This document shows positions 7,210 to 15,680 of a stretch of DNA of 37,455 bases, piece by piece. Position 1 is the stretch's first letter, and every line of letters starts with the position of its first letter. Position numbers and translations under genes: made by a program. This stretch comes from Microbacteriaceae bacterium (GTDB lineage: Bacteria; Actinomycetota; Actinomycetes; Actinomycetales; Microbacteriaceae). The notes beneath the pieces are model-generated. The model did not search any database. It was not told where the DNA came from and saw nothing but the letters and a program-made list of their open reading frames with translations. The stretch is from positions 20,273 through 57,727 of the forward strand of contig JAHEAT010000001.1 in assembly GCA_024642605.1 (NCBI GenBank), written 5' to 3'.

Positions 7210-7215
7210 TAGACT
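7210..7215 (+). promoter_or_regulatory. Candidate -10 element for the DUF2469 gene
   Basis: TAGACT at 7210-7215 ends 8 nt before the ATG at 7224. That would leave almost no leader. The spacing is 2 nt longer than in the other leaderless candidates here. Confidence 0.35.
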
Positions 7216-7223
7216 TTATTTCG

Positions 7224-7547
7224 ATGGACGAGAACGAATTCGAAGATTACGACCGCGAAGCCGAGTTAGCGCTGTTTCGCGAGTACCGTGACCTTGCCGG
7301 AACGTTCAAATACGTGGTTGAAACCGAACGACGTCTCTACTTGGCCAACGAGGTAAACCTCAAGCGCGTAGACACCGCAACCGACTTTTACTTCGAACTC
7401 GAAATGCAAGATGTTTGGGTGTGGGACATTTACCGCACCGATCGTTTCGTAAAGTCAGTGCGCGTGTTGTCGTTCAAGGATGTCAACATCGAAGAGCTTT
7501 CGGGCAAGGCTTTCGAACTTCCTAAGACTTTCACTCCGGGGCAGTAG
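7224..7547 (+). CDS. Conserved actinobacterial protein of the DUF2469 family
   Basis: This 107-residue acidic protein has the conserved start DENEFEDYDREAELALFREY and the block VETERRFYLAN-like (VETERRLYLANEVNL), followed by FELEMQDVWVWDIYR. It has no signal peptide or membrane segment. The family is nearly universal in Actinobacteria and lies directly after rnhB, but no function is established, and I cannot add one from sequence. Its strong conservation and place between rnhB and yraN hint at nucleic-acid metabolism, which is inference. An inverted repeat resembling a terminator follows. Confidence 0.9.
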   Translation: MDENEFEDYDREAELALFREYRDLAGTFKYVVETERRLYLANEVNLKRVDTATDFYFELEMQDVWVWDIYRTDRFVKSVRVLSFKDVNIEELSGKAFELPKTFTPGQ

Positions 7548-7580
7548 CTCCCCAAAGCGAACTTTCCACAGGTTGCATTT

Positions 7581-7611
7581 ATAAACCCCTGAATAGTGGG
7601 TTTATTGCTTT
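7581..7611 (+). terminator. Possible terminator after the DUF2469 gene
   Basis: ATAAACCC (7581-7588) pairs perfectly with GGGTTTAT (7598-7605) around a 9-nt loop. The downstream TGCTTTGATTT is only moderately T-rich, so termination may be weak. yraN starts just after it. Confidence 0.45.
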
Positions 7612-7620
7612 GATTTAGCA

Positions 7621-7983
7621 ATGCCTCAAACAAACCGGCGTCACATTCTTGGTAAATACGGTGAAGAAGTAGCTGCCAGCTACCTGCAAAACCTCGGCTA
7701 TGAGCTCGTCGAACGCAACTTTCAAAGCCGCGCGGGTGAAATAGATATCATTTTGCGCGACCAAGACTCATGGGTCTTCGTCGAGGTCAAGACTCGAAAT
7801 TCTCACAACCACCTAGCCGGTCTCGAAGCGGTTGATGAGACCAAATTGGCCCGCATGCGGCGCACCATGGCCGAGTGGCTGCACACCAGAGGCGTCACTG
7901 CAGGCAAGATCCGCATGGAAGTCGTATCGGTTTTGGTGCAGGGTGGCGCAGTTACCTTTGATCACGTCAGGCAGGTGGTTTAG
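7621..7983 (+). CDS. yraN: YraN/UPF0102 family endonuclease-like protein
   Basis: This 120-residue protein has the UPF0102 pattern: GKYGEEVAASYLQNLGYE, then NFQSRAGEIDIIL and VFVEVKTRN. The D of GEIDII and the E-x-K of VEVKTR make the PD-(D/E)XK nuclease core also found in Holliday-junction resolvases. It has no known substrate that I can state with confidence. Its stop overlaps the comM GTG by one base, so it is coupled to comM, dprA and xerC. This supports a role in DNA processing or uptake, as inference. Confidence 0.92.
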   Translation: MPQTNRRHILGKYGEEVAASYLQNLGYELVERNFQSRAGEIDIILRDQDSWVFVEVKTRNSHNHLAGLEAVDETKLARMRRTMAEWLHTRGVTAGKIRMEVVSVLVQGGAVTFDHVRQVV

Positions 7984-9527
7984 TGCCATTGGCTAGAGCC
8001 TTTTGCGTTTCTCTTGTCGGTTTAGATTCCACCAAGATTCTCATCGAGGCCGACATTTCCTCCAGCCTGCCGTCGTTCATCTTGGTTGGTCTTCCAGATG
8101 CCTCGCTAAGCGAATCGCCCGCTCGAGTGCGGGCTGCTTGCAAGAACTCAAAGTTAGAGTTGCCAGCTAGAAAAATTACGGTGAACCTCTCTCCGGCTTC
8201 TGTGCAAAAGCAGGGTTCAAGCTTCGATCTGTCGATTGCCATGGCGGTTCTAAGTGCGGCGGGCGCGGTCAACGCCAGGTCTGTTGAACGCTTCGTGCAC
8301 CTTGGCGAACTAGCCCTCGACGGCTCGCTTCGTCGCATCCGAGGCATTATCCCCATGGTTATTGGGGCGCGCGATGCGGGGTTTACCGACGTTGTGGTGC
8401 CAGCGGCTAATCGAGCCGAGGCAGAACTCATCCGTGGCATTCAGGTGCATGCCTTTGATCACCTTAGTAAGGTGGCGATTCTTCATGGCGCGCAAATCGA
8501 GCCCCTGCCAGGCACTGCTAATGACATTGCACCTACCGCGGGGGCTGCCAGCCCTTCGCTCTGCTTCTCCGATGTTCGTGGTCAGGAGCAAGCAGTTGAC
8601 GCGGCTCGGGTGGCCGCTGCAGGTGGTCATCACATGTCACTCATCGGCGCACCAGGATGCGGCAAAACCATGATTGCGCAACGAATGCCTTCTATCCTGC
8701 CGCCGCTGGAAGAGGCACAGGCCATTGAGGTTGCATCGATCCGCTCTCTTGCAACCGGCGAACCGCAGGATCGACTCGACTTCGTTGCTCCGTTTGTCGC
8801 ACCTCACCACTCTTCTTCTATGGCAGCTTTGGTGGGAGGCGGTTCGGGTATTCCGCGGCCGGGTCTCATTTCTAGAGCAAGTTCAGGTGTGCTCTTTCTC
8901 GATGAGGCTCCCGAGTTCAACTCAACGGCGTTGGAGGCGTTGCGGCAACCTCTCGAATCGGGTGAAATCCATTTAGCCAGGTCAAATTTTGCCGTCAAGT
9001 ATCCGGCACGGGTGCAATTGGTAATGGCAGCAAACCCTTGCCCGTGCGGCAAAGCAGCATCTTCAACAGCCACTTGTCAGTGCACGGAGCTACAAAAAAC
9101 CAGATACCTCGGTCGGCTCTCAGGGCCTTTGCTTGACCGCATTGACATTCAACTTCGGCTGCAAGCGGCACGCCCCGAAGTGGTGCTTTCACGTCCCACA
9201 CACGCTAGGGGCAGCAACCAAATCGCTCAAGAAGTGCTCGAGGCTCGCGTACGCGCCCGCCGCCGCCTCACTGGCACACCTTGGGTAAAAAACTCTGAAG
9301 TTCCAGGAACCTACATTCGCCAACACCATCGCCCTGCAACCTCGGCAACGGTGTTTCTAGACACCGCACTTTCGCGCGGTCAGCTTTCAATGAGGGGATA
9401 CGACAAGTGCCTTCGCCTTTCATGGACCATCGCCGATCTGAACGACCACGATTCACCCGACAAAAACGATTTGGCCGCAGCCCTGTGGCTTCGCGGCATC
9501 GATTTTCAAAGGTCAAGCCGCCTGTGA
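7983..9527 (+). CDS. comM: YifB/ComM family AAA+ ATPase (Mg-chelatase-like)
   Basis: ComM in Haemophilus and Vibrio is a helicase that promotes branch migration during natural transformation; in other bacteria the role is less clear. The 514-residue protein has an N-terminal Lon-protease-like fold (PSFILVGLPDASLSESPARV), the Walker A motif GAPGCGKT (222-229), the Walker B VLFLDEAPEF (Asp307), and the Cys-rich segment ANPCPCGK. The GTG start overlaps the yraN stop by one base. dprA follows after 16 nt with a GAGG ribosome site. The group yraN-comM-dprA is conserved even in species not known to be transformable. Confidence 0.94.
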   Translation: MPLARAFCVSLVGLDSTKILIEADISSSLPSFILVGLPDASLSESPARVRAACKNSKLELPARKITVNLSPASVQKQGSSFDLSIAMAVLSAAGAVNARSVERFVHLGELALDGSLRRIRGIIPMVIGARDAGFTDVVVPAANRAEAELIRGIQVHAFDHLSKVAILHGAQIEPLPGTANDIAPTAGAASPSLCFSDVRGQEQAVDAARVAAAGGHHMSLIGAPGCGKTMIAQRMPSILPPLEEAQAIEVASIRSLATGEPQDRLDFVAPFVAPHHSSSMAALVGGGSGIPRPGLISRASSGVLFLDEAPEFNSTALEALRQPLESGEIHLARSNFAVKYPARVQLVMAANPCPCGKAASSTATCQCTELQKTRYLGRLSGPLLDRIDIQLRLQAARPEVVLSRPTHARGSNQIAQEVLEARVRARRRLTGTPWVKNSEVPGTYIRQHHRPATSATVFLDTALSRGQLSMRGYDKCLRLSWTIADLNDHDSPDKNDLAAALWLRGIDFQRSSRL

Positions 9528-9543
9528 GATTTGAGGCATCAGC

Positions 9544-10713
9544 GTGAAACGCTCACCCTACGAGTTAGCATGTGCCGCTTGGAGTTACATCAGCGAGCCT
9601 GGTGATGAGTTCGCCGGTTGCCTTCGCCAAGCGCTAGGCGTTGAGCCTGCGTTGCAATCCATTTGCACAAAAAGCGTTGACGAAGTTTTGCTGTTACTAG
9701 CGCAAAGCGGTTGGCTCGATGTCGCAACTCAAAGGTTCGGCGATATTCGCCAAGTTATTAGCGAATCAAGAGAGCGTTACTTACCCAGGTTCACGAAGCA
9801 TAACCCCGAGCAAGGGCTCGCCTTGCTTGAACGATCGGGCGGATGGCTGGTAACTCCTGAAGACGCGGATTGGCCGACGATGCTCGCCGATCTAGGTTGG
9901 GGTGCACCAGCCGCACTCTGGGGAATTGGAAAGCGAAATGCACTCTCGAAGGTAGCTAGGTCAGTGTCAATGGTTGGTTCACGCGGTGCCTCTGCATACG
10001 GAGAGTGGGTAACCTTCGATTTCGTGGCCGAACTGGTTAGCCGAGGTTACTCGGTGGTCTCTGGAGGCGCGTACGGAATAGACGGAATAGCCCACAAAGC
10101 AACCTTGAGGGTGAACGGTACGACCATTGCAGTGATGGCTGGTGGGATAGATCGCCTTTACCCTGCCGGGCATCAGAGCCTGTTTGAAGAAATTTGCCAG
10201 ACAGGAGCGATAATCACCGAACTTGCACCTGGTTCGAGCCCTACCAAATGGCGTTTTCTGCAGCGAAATCGGCTAATTGCTGCCCTCGGGCAAGTGAGCT
10301 TGATTATTGAAGCTGGGAGCAGATCAGGGTCGATAAACACCGCCAATCACGCCACTTCACTGGGTAGACCCCTTGCCGCAATCCCTGGCCCAATTACTTC
10401 GAGTAGCTCGGCGGGCACCAATCGCTTGATAGCCGACTCGATCGCACAGCTCGTGTGTTCCCCTGCAGATGTCGCGGCGCTCGCGGGAGACAGAGACGAT
10501 CTAGCGATGCAACCAGCGGTGCATGAACTAGGAGACTTAGAGAAGCGAGCACTTGACGCGGTAGGGCTGAAACCAACCACGGCCGCAGAAATAGCTCAAC
10601 GTGCAGGGCTCACGGCTCAGGAGCTAGGAATCGCCATGGGGCAGTTACTGCTCATCGGGAGGGTTTCGCAAAGCGAAGGAGGCTATTTCAAGTCGAAGCA
10701 AACTACGATTTGA
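9544..10713 (+). CDS. dprA: DNA-processing protein DprA
   Basis: DprA loads RecA onto incoming single-stranded DNA during transformation. In this 389-residue protein the Rossmann-fold core starts at about residue 140 with SMVGSRGASAYG and continues with VVSGGAYGIDGIAHKA, AVMAGGIDRLYPAGH and RFLQRNRLIAAL. A C-terminal winged-helix-like segment (LKPTTAAEIAQRAGL) follows. GTG 9544 is preceded by GAGG at a suitable distance. The C-terminus overlaps a possible TTG start of the recombinase gene. I see no comEA/comEC in the window, so competence cannot be concluded from this alone. Confidence 0.95.
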   Translation: MKRSPYELACAAWSYISEPGDEFAGCLRQALGVEPALQSICTKSVDEVLLLLAQSGWLDVATQRFGDIRQVISESRERYLPRFTKHNPEQGLALLERSGGWLVTPEDADWPTMLADLGWGAPAALWGIGKRNALSKVARSVSMVGSRGASAYGEWVTFDFVAELVSRGYSVVSGGAYGIDGIAHKATLRVNGTTIAVMAGGIDRLYPAGHQSLFEEICQTGAIITELAPGSSPTKWRFLQRNRLIAALGQVSLIIEAGSRSGSINTANHATSLGRPLAAIPGPITSSSSAGTNRLIADSIAQLVCSPADVAALAGDRDDLAMQPAVHELGDLEKRALDAVGLKPTTAAEIAQRAGLTAQELGIAMGQLLLIGRVSQSEGGYFKSKQTTI

Positions 10714-10715
10714 GC

Positions 10716-11618
10716 ATGGACCTCAAGGCGGCGCTCGCAGACTTTAAGGTTTACCTCGCCACGGTCAGGGGCTATTCACCCAACACGGTGAAGGCATATG
10801 TAACCGACATCGACGACTTTCTCTCAGCACTTTCGCCTGCCGAGATGCTGAGCGAAGAACCCATCACTCTCATAACGCTTAGAGACTGGCTCTACTCGCT
10901 CACCGAACGTGGTCTAACCATGGCGTCAATCGCCCGGAAGAGTGCCGCCATTCGTTCATTCACCTCGTGGTTAGAGAAAACCGGGCAAACAAAAACCGAC
11001 CCCGGATTGCGCTTAAGAAGCCCAAAAGCCACGAAAACTCTCCCTAAAGTTGTTTCGCGCGCTTCACTACAGCAGGTATTTGAAATCTTGGAGGCACGTG
11101 CCGTCGAAGATGATCCAGTTGCCTTGCGTGACCTGGTGACGGTTGAGCTTCTGTACGCGAGCGGGGCTCGTGTGAGTGAGATTGCTGGCCTCGATCTAGA
11201 GCACGTTGACTATTCGCGCAACCTGTTGAGAGTTACAGGTAAAGGCTCCAAGCAACGCATGGTTCCGTTCGGGAAGCCTGCAGCTGAAGCGCTAAATCGC
11301 TACATCAGGGTTGCGCGCCCGGCACTGCAAACCGAAGCCAGCCGTAACGCTCTACTGTTGAACCATCGCGGTGGGCGAGTTGGGGTGAGGCAGATTTACG
11401 CGCTAGTCGCAGGGTTACTTGCCGACACGAGCACTGGGGCAGCCGGCCCGCACGCTCTCAGGCACAGTGCTGCAACACACCTTCTAGATGGCGGCGCAGA
11501 CCTTCGAGCAGTGCAAGAGTTGCTTGGTCACGCAAGCCTCGGAACCACACAGATTTACACACACGTGAGCATTGAGCGCTTGAAGTCGGGATACCAAAAC
11601 GCTCACCCGCGAGCTTAA
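10716..11618 (+). CDS. xerC: Tyrosine recombinase XerC
   Basis: XerC with XerD resolves chromosome dimers at dif. All catalytic residues are visible in the 300-residue protein: Arg152 (YASGARVSEIAGL), Lys176 (TGKGSKQR), His246 and Arg249 (PHALRHSAATH), His272 (LLGHASLGTT) and the nucleophile Tyr281 (QIYTHVS). The N-terminal SAM-like domain spans 1-90. ATG 10716 follows the dprA stop by 2 nt; a TTG at 10710 would add two residues and overlap dprA. The ortholog position after dprA and before rpsB is typical. XerC rather than XerD is inferred from context. The stop overlaps the convergent peptidase stop. Confidence 0.93.
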   Translation: MDLKAALADFKVYLATVRGYSPNTVKAYVTDIDDFLSALSPAEMLSEEPITLITLRDWLYSLTERGLTMASIARKSAAIRSFTSWLEKTGQTKTDPGLRLRSPKATKTLPKVVSRASLQQVFEILEARAVEDDPVALRDLVTVELLYASGARVSEIAGLDLEHVDYSRNLLRVTGKGSKQRMVPFGKPAAEALNRYIRVARPALQTEASRNALLLNHRGGRVGVRQIYALVAGLLADTSTGAAGPHALRHSAATHLLDGGADLRAVQELLGHASLGTTQIYTHVSIERLKSGYQNAHPRA

Positions 11619-12256
11619 ACGCCGATTGCCTTAGCTCTCGCCGGTGAGAGGCGGTGCATGAACCGTTGCGGCGAAAGATAGCCACCGTTTTTGGTGCGAA
11701 CACCCCAATGCATGCAGGCCACCTGGCAATGAGTTGATATACCAATCGGGCAAAACACTCCAAAGATTTGGCCGGGTATCACGTTTTGCCCAACTCGAAC
11801 GTGGGGAAGTACGAGGTCGACAGCCACACCCACTGCTGTCGTCTGGTCGATTGCCGGCGGGTTAGGTAGGCATGCCGGTTCAAACTCCAGGGTCAAACCT
11901 TCATCGGTGATAAGAGTCACCACGGGGCGGCCAAAGACCGGCCCGGCAAAGGCAACGCGAGCACGCGTGGGTGCGAGAAGCGGCATGGCCGGCATTGCAC
12001 TCAGATCGATGCCGCGGTGACCCGAACCCCAATCGGAGTTGGGTTGCCGAAATACCGATGCAATAACTGCGGGCTTAATCGGCCAGTGCCACATTGGGTC
12101 GTTAAGTGCCAAGGTGCCCGCCGTCTTCGGTAGTGGTGCAAAAGATGTTTTCAAAACGGGTGCCGCCGCCGCTGAAGCAGATTGAACACCTTGATAGATC
12201 AGGCAAGCGCCGGCCAAGGCAACCAACGCTATGGCTCGTTGAGGAACTATGTGCAT
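11615..12256 (-). CDS. Exported M23-like peptidase with altered active site
   Basis: A 213-residue protein with a signal peptide or anchor (hydrophobic 8-30, ending SASAAAAP) and an M23 (LytM-type) domain. The first metal-binding motif is intact: GSGHRGIDLSA with His80 and Asp84. The usual second motif HxH reads ACMHWGV, so the first histidine is replaced by Cys181 while His183 stays. Members act on peptidoglycan cross-bridges or regulate amidases. ATG 12256 is preferred over a TTG at 12322 because it places the signal peptide at the N-terminus. The gene faces xerC, and the two stops share TTAA. Whether it is catalytically active is uncertain. Confidence 0.87.
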   Translation of the reverse strand: MHIVPQRAIALVALAGACLIYQGVQSASAAAAPVLKTSFAPLPKTAGTLALNDPMWHWPIKPAVIASVFRQPNSDWGSGHRGIDLSAMPAMPLLAPTRARVAFAGPVFGRPVVTLITDEGLTLEFEPACLPNPPAIDQTTAVGVAVDLVLPHVRVGQNVIPGQIFGVFCPIGISTHCQVACMHWGVRTKNGGYLSPQRFMHRLSPARAKAIGV

Positions 12257-12336
12257 AAAGTCATTTTTGGCTGGAATCGGCGGCAAAAACCTAGTGATCA
12301 CAACTCTGTGGATAAGTCGCAAAGGCTTGGAAATCG
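12257..12336. promoter_or_regulatory. Upstream region of the peptidase gene with a DnaA-box match
   Basis: TGTGGATAA at 12307-12315 is, on the minus strand, TTATCCACA, a perfect match to the DnaA-box consensus. On that strand it lies just before a candidate -10 TAGGTT of the peptidase gene. A single box this far from an origin may be chance or may mark DnaA control. Confidence 0.4.
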
Positions 12337-12366
12337 CTGGAAATCGCCAACTCTCACTGGTATGCT
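12337..12366 (+). promoter_or_regulatory. Candidate rpsB promoter
   Basis: TATGCT at 12361-12366 is a good -10, with CTGGAA at 12337-12342 about 18 nt upstream as a weak -35. It would give a leader of about 195 nt. Confidence 0.45.
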
Positions 12367-12372
12367 TTGAGG

Positions 12373-12566
12373 AGCGGTTCGTGCCGCGAATCCCCTTTGC
12401 TCAAAAGAGATTCAACGCCGTGCCGACTTCGCGTGTCGATCACGATTCAGATCCACTCGGTCCGGAGAAATCCGGTTCGATCGAATCCGACACCAGGTGT
12501 GAGAGGCAACCGCCTCGAACTAACTAACTGAGTGGCGCATAAGTGCGCCAAAAAGGAGATACTGCC
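12373..12566 (+). promoter_or_regulatory. Multi-hairpin 5' leader of rpsB-tsf
   Basis: Three compact hairpins follow one another. CCGGA-GAAA-TCCGG spans 12462-12475 and has a GNRA tetraloop. GAGGC-AACC-GCCTC spans 12503-12516. TGGCGCA-TAAG-TGCGCCA spans 12533-12550 and abuts the ribosome site AAAGGAG (12552-12558). This is the largest stretch without a gene in the window. It looks like a leader for feedback control by S2 or another ligand, which is inference. Confidence 0.55.
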
Positions 12567-13433
12567 ATGGCAGTAGTAACAGTGCGCCAGCTGCTCGACA
12601 GCGGCGTTCACTTCGGTCACCAGACCCGTCGTTGGAACCCAAAGATGAAGCGATTCATCCTGACCGACCGCTCGGGCATCTACATCATCGACCTACAGAA
12701 GTCGCTTGGATACATCGACAAGGCTTACGAATTCGTAAAGGACACCGTCGCTAACGGCGGAAGCATCCTGTTCGTAGGAACCAAGAAGCAGGCACAGGAA
12801 GCCATCGCAGAGCAAGCTCAGCGCGTTGGCATGCCTTACATCAACCAGCGCTGGTTGGGTGGCCTTCTAACCAACTTCCAGACCGTTCAGAAGCGTCTAA
12901 CCCGTCTCAAGGAACTTGAGACCATGGACTTCAACGACCCAGCCAAGAGCGGTCTAACCAAGAAAGAACTCCTCATCCTGAGCCGTGAAAAGGTAAAGCT
13001 TGAGAAGTCACTAGGTGGTATCCGCAACGTAAACAAGACCCCTAGCGCCATTTGGGTTGTCGACACCAACAAAGAACACCTTGCGATCACCGAAGCCAAG
13101 AAGCTTGGCATTCCGGTAATCGGTATTCTCGACACCAACTGTGACCCAGACGAGGTCACCATTGGTATCCCAGGAAACGACGACGCTATCCGCTCGGTTG
13201 CACTGCTCACCCGTGTTATCGCCGATGCAGTTGCCGAAGGTCTAATCGCACGTCACTCAAAGACCGAGGCAGCAGCTGAGCCTCTAGCCGAGTGGGAGCG
13301 CGAATTGCTAGAGCAGACCGCTGTGGCAACCGAGGCGCCAGCCGTTGAGACCCCAGCAGCCGAGGCACCAGTTGCCGAAGCTGCAGCCACCGAAACCGAG
13401 GCCGTTGAGGCCCCAGCAAAGGAAACTGAGTAA
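12567..13433 (+). CDS. rpsB: 30S ribosomal protein S2
   Basis: S2 is the late-assembling 30S protein that helps S1 and mRNA binding. The ATG at 12567 follows AAAGGAG by 8 nt and gives the standard N-terminus [19 protein letters not shown]; the open frame upstream to 12543 is not needed. Conserved blocks are [37 protein letters not shown] and [14 protein letters not shown]. Residues from about 240 on form an acidic Ala/Glu/Pro/Thr-rich tail (for example [17 protein letters not shown]), much like that of S16 in this genome. The stop overlaps the tsf start (TAATG). Confidence 0.97.
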   Translation: MAVVTVRQLLDSGVHFGHQTRRWNPKMKRFILTDRSGIYIIDLQKSLGYIDKAYEFVKDTVANGGSILFVGTKKQAQEAIAEQAQRVGMPYINQRWLGGLLTNFQTVQKRLTRLKELETMDFNDPAKSGLTKKELLILSREKVKLEKSLGGIRNVNKTPSAIWVVDTNKEHLAITEAKKLGIPVIGILDTNCDPDEVTIGIPGNDDAIRSVALLTRVIADAVAEGLIARHSKTEAAAEPLAEWERELLEQTAVATEAPAVETPAAEAPVAEAAATETEAVEAPAKETE

Positions 13434-14260
13434 TGGCTAACTACACCGCATCTGACGTAAAGGCTCTTCGCGAGCGCTCTGGCGCCGGCATGATGGACTG
13501 CAAGTCTGCTCTTGACGAGGCCGATGGCAACATCGACAAGGCCATGGAGGTTCTTCGCCTCAAGGGTCTGAAGGGTGTTACCAAGCGTGAAGGTCGCACC
13601 ACCAGCAACGGTCTCATCGTTGCTCGTGTTTCTGGCGGCACCGGTTACCTAATCGAACTAGCTTGTGAAACCGACTTCGTTGCTAAGGCAGAGAAGTTCG
13701 TGGCACTGGCCGACGCGGTTGCTGACGCAATCGCTGCAGCCGGAGCAGAAACCCTGGAAGCCGCTTTGGCTGCTGACCTTGGCGGCAAAACCGTCGAGTC
13801 GGCAATCAACGACGAGGCAGCCATCATGGGTGAGAAGGTTGAACTACGCCGCGTGGCATCTGTCAAGGATGCAGCCGTTGACGCTTACCTTCACCGCACC
13901 AGCAAAGACCTACCTCCACAGGTTGGTGTTTTGGTTGCTTACTCAGGTTCAGACGCAGACACCGCTCACGATGTTGCAGTTCACATCGCAGCGTTCTCAC
14001 CAAGCGTTCTCACCCGCGACGAAGTTGCTGCAGAGACTGTAGAAACCGAACGCCGCATTGCAGAAGAGACCGCTCGCAACGAAGGAAAGCCTGAAGCTGC
14101 CCTTACGAAGATCGTTGAAGGCCGTGTAAACGGATTCTTCAAGGAGAACGTTTTGCTCGAGCAGGACTTCGCAAAAGACAACAAGCAAACCGTCGCGAAG
14201 GTACTTGACGCAGCAGGCGTGAAGGTTTCTGCATTCGTGCGTTTCCGCGTCGGCGCTTAG
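13433..14260 (+). CDS. tsf: Translation elongation factor Ts
   Basis: EF-Ts exchanges GDP for GTP on EF-Tu. The 275-residue protein begins with the UBA-like domain and the signature [15 protein letters not shown], then the TDFVAK segment ([11 protein letters not shown]) of the core. The C-terminal coiled-coil and module are present, ending [11 protein letters not shown]. The start overlaps the rpsB stop by one base, ensuring coupled expression. A strong intrinsic terminator follows at 14278, so rpsB-tsf is a closed two-gene operon. Confidence 0.97.
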   Translation: MANYTASDVKALRERSGAGMMDCKSALDEADGNIDKAMEVLRLKGLKGVTKREGRTTSNGLIVARVSGGTGYLIELACETDFVAKAEKFVALADAVADAIAAAGAETLEAALAADLGGKTVESAINDEAAIMGEKVELRRVASVKDAAVDAYLHRTSKDLPPQVGVLVAYSGSDADTAHDVAVHIAAFSPSVLTRDEVAAETVETERRIAEETARNEGKPEAALTKIVEGRVNGFFKENVLLEQDFAKDNKQTVAKVLDAAGVKVSAFVRFRVGA

Positions 14261-14277
14261 TCGAAATACTACGAATC

Positions 14278-14304
14278 AGGCTCGGTCATTGACCGAGCCT
14301 TTTT
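14278..14304 (+). terminator. Rho-independent terminator after tsf
   Basis: AGGCTCGGTC (14278-14287) pairs perfectly with GACCGAGCCT (14291-14300) around a 3-nt loop and is followed by a run of T. This is the only textbook intrinsic terminator I see in the window. Confidence 0.93.
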
Positions 14305-14316
14305 CGTTGCCACGCC

Positions 14317-14338
14317 TAGGATAGAGAGTGAACGGAGG
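14317..14338 (+). promoter_or_regulatory. Candidate pyrH -10 element and ribosome binding site
   Basis: TAGGAT at 14317-14322 is a plausible -10, starting 13 nt after the tsf terminator. CGGAGG at 14333-14338 lies 5 nt before the pyrH ATG. The leader would be about 15 nt. Confidence 0.5.
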
Positions 14339-14343
14339 ATGTC

Positions 14344-15051
14344 ATGTCACAAAAGCGTCGAGTTTTACTAAAGCTCTCCGGTGAAGCATTTGGTGGGGGA
14401 AACCTGGGGGTAAACCCAGACATTGTGCAAGAAATTGCCCAAGAAATCGCCGAGGGTGCCAAGCACTCAGAGATTGCGGTTGTGGTTGGTGGTGGCAACT
14501 TCTTTAGAGGTGCGGAGCTGTCTCAACGAGGCATGGATCGTTCCCGCGCCGACTACATGGGGATGCTCGGAACCGTGATGAACGCGCTTGCCCTTCAAGA
14601 CTTTCTAGAACAGGCCGGTGTCGACACCCGTGTTCAATCGGCAATCACGATGTCGCAGGTAACCGAGCCTTATGTTCCGCTGCGAGCCATTCGTCACCTC
14701 GAAAAGGGCCGCGTCGTTATCTTCGGCGCAGGTGCAGGTTTGCCATACTTCTCGACCGACACAGTTGCCGCTCAACGTGCACTCGAAATTCATGCCGATG
14801 AGGTTTTGGTAGCTAAAAACGGTGTCGACGGCGTCTACTCGGCTGACCCGAAGAAAGATGTAACCGCAACTTTGCTCAGTGAGATCACCTACCAGGATGC
14901 ACTCGTGCAAGGTCTAAAGGTTGTAGACGCAACGGCTTTTAGCCTTTGCATGGACAACAAGATGCCGATGCGCGTTTTTGGAATGCAACCACAGGGCAAC
15001 ATCGCCGACGCCATTCGCGGCAAGAAGATTGGCACATTCGTAACCGCCTAG
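14344..15051 (+). CDS. pyrH: Uridylate kinase
   Basis: PyrH phosphorylates UMP to UDP with ATP and is feedback-controlled by UTP. The 235-residue protein is a typical amino-acid-kinase fold: [13 protein letters not shown] (phosphate binding), [50 protein letters not shown], then [14 protein letters not shown]. The CGGAGG ribosome site fixes the ATG at 14344. It begins a new transcription unit after the tsf terminator and is followed by frr after 68 nt. Confidence 0.97.
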   Translation: MSQKRRVLLKLSGEAFGGGNLGVNPDIVQEIAQEIAEGAKHSEIAVVVGGGNFFRGAELSQRGMDRSRADYMGMLGTVMNALALQDFLEQAGVDTRVQSAITMSQVTEPYVPLRAIRHLEKGRVVIFGAGAGLPYFSTDTVAAQRALEIHADEVLVAKNGVDGVYSADPKKDVTATLLSEITYQDALVQGLKVVDATAFSLCMDNKMPMRVFGMQPQGNIADAIRGKKIGTFVTA

Positions 15052-15119
15052 CCCCAGCCACGTTGCTAGGTACTGAACTATTGCAAGTCGAAACAAAAGT
15101 TTTAGAAACAGGAGAACAA

Positions 15120-15680
15120 ATGATTCAGCAGGTACTAAACGAGTCCAAAGACAAGATGGAGAAGGCCGTCGAAGCCGCCAAAGACGACTTCGGAACGATT
15201 CGAACCGGCCGAGCAAACCCAACCATGTTTCAGAAGATCATGGTCGACTACTACGGCTCAGGAACACCGTTAGGCAACCTTGCCAGCATCCAGGTGCTTG
15301 AAGCTCGTAGCCTCGCCATTACTCCTTACGACAAGACCGCTTTGCTTTCTATCGAAACAGCCATCCGCGCCGTGCCAAACCTTGGAGCGGAGCCAAACAA
15401 CGATGGCACCGTAATTCGCGTGACCCTGCCAGACCTAACTGAAGACCGACGCAAAGAATATGTCAAGCTGGCAAAATCAAAGGCTGAAGACCACCGAGTA
15501 GCAATTCGCAACATCCGCCGTAAAGGCAATGACGACTTGGCGGCTCTCAAGAAAGATGGCGCTGCCGGAGAAGACGAGATCGCTCGTGGCGAGAAAGAGC
15601 TTGACGCCATCACCAAGACACACGTGGATGCCATCGACAGCGCACTTAAGCACAAGGAAGCCGAGCTTCTAGAGGTCTAA
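15120..15680 (+). CDS. frr: Ribosome recycling factor
   Basis: RRF splits the post-termination ribosome together with EF-G. The ATG at 15120 is preceded by CAGGAG and yields 186 residues, the normal length; the longer open frame from 14946 overlaps pyrH and is rejected. The family blocks are [41 protein letters not shown] and [15 protein letters not shown] ([18 protein letters not shown]). The C-terminal domain-I helix ends with HKEAELLEV. Its stop overlaps the cdsA start (TAATG). Confidence 0.97.
   Translation: MIQQVLNESKDKMEKAVEAAKDDFGTIRTGRANPTMFQKIMVDYYGSGTPLGNLASIQVLEARSLAITPYDKTALLSIETAIRAVPNLGAEPNNDGTVIRVTLPDLTEDRRKEYVKLAKSKAEDHRVAIRNIRRKGNDDLAALKKDGAAGEDEIARGEKELDAITKTHVDAIDSALKHKEAELLEV

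Noticed and set aside
8000..10700. Natural-competence locus
   Set aside because: comM and dprA are widespread housekeeping neighbours of xerC and rpsB in Actinobacteria; no uptake machinery (comEA, comEC, pilins) is in the window.
14946..15119. Upstream extension of frr
   Set aside because: It overlaps pyrH and adds residues not found in the family; ATG 15120 has a good ribosome site.
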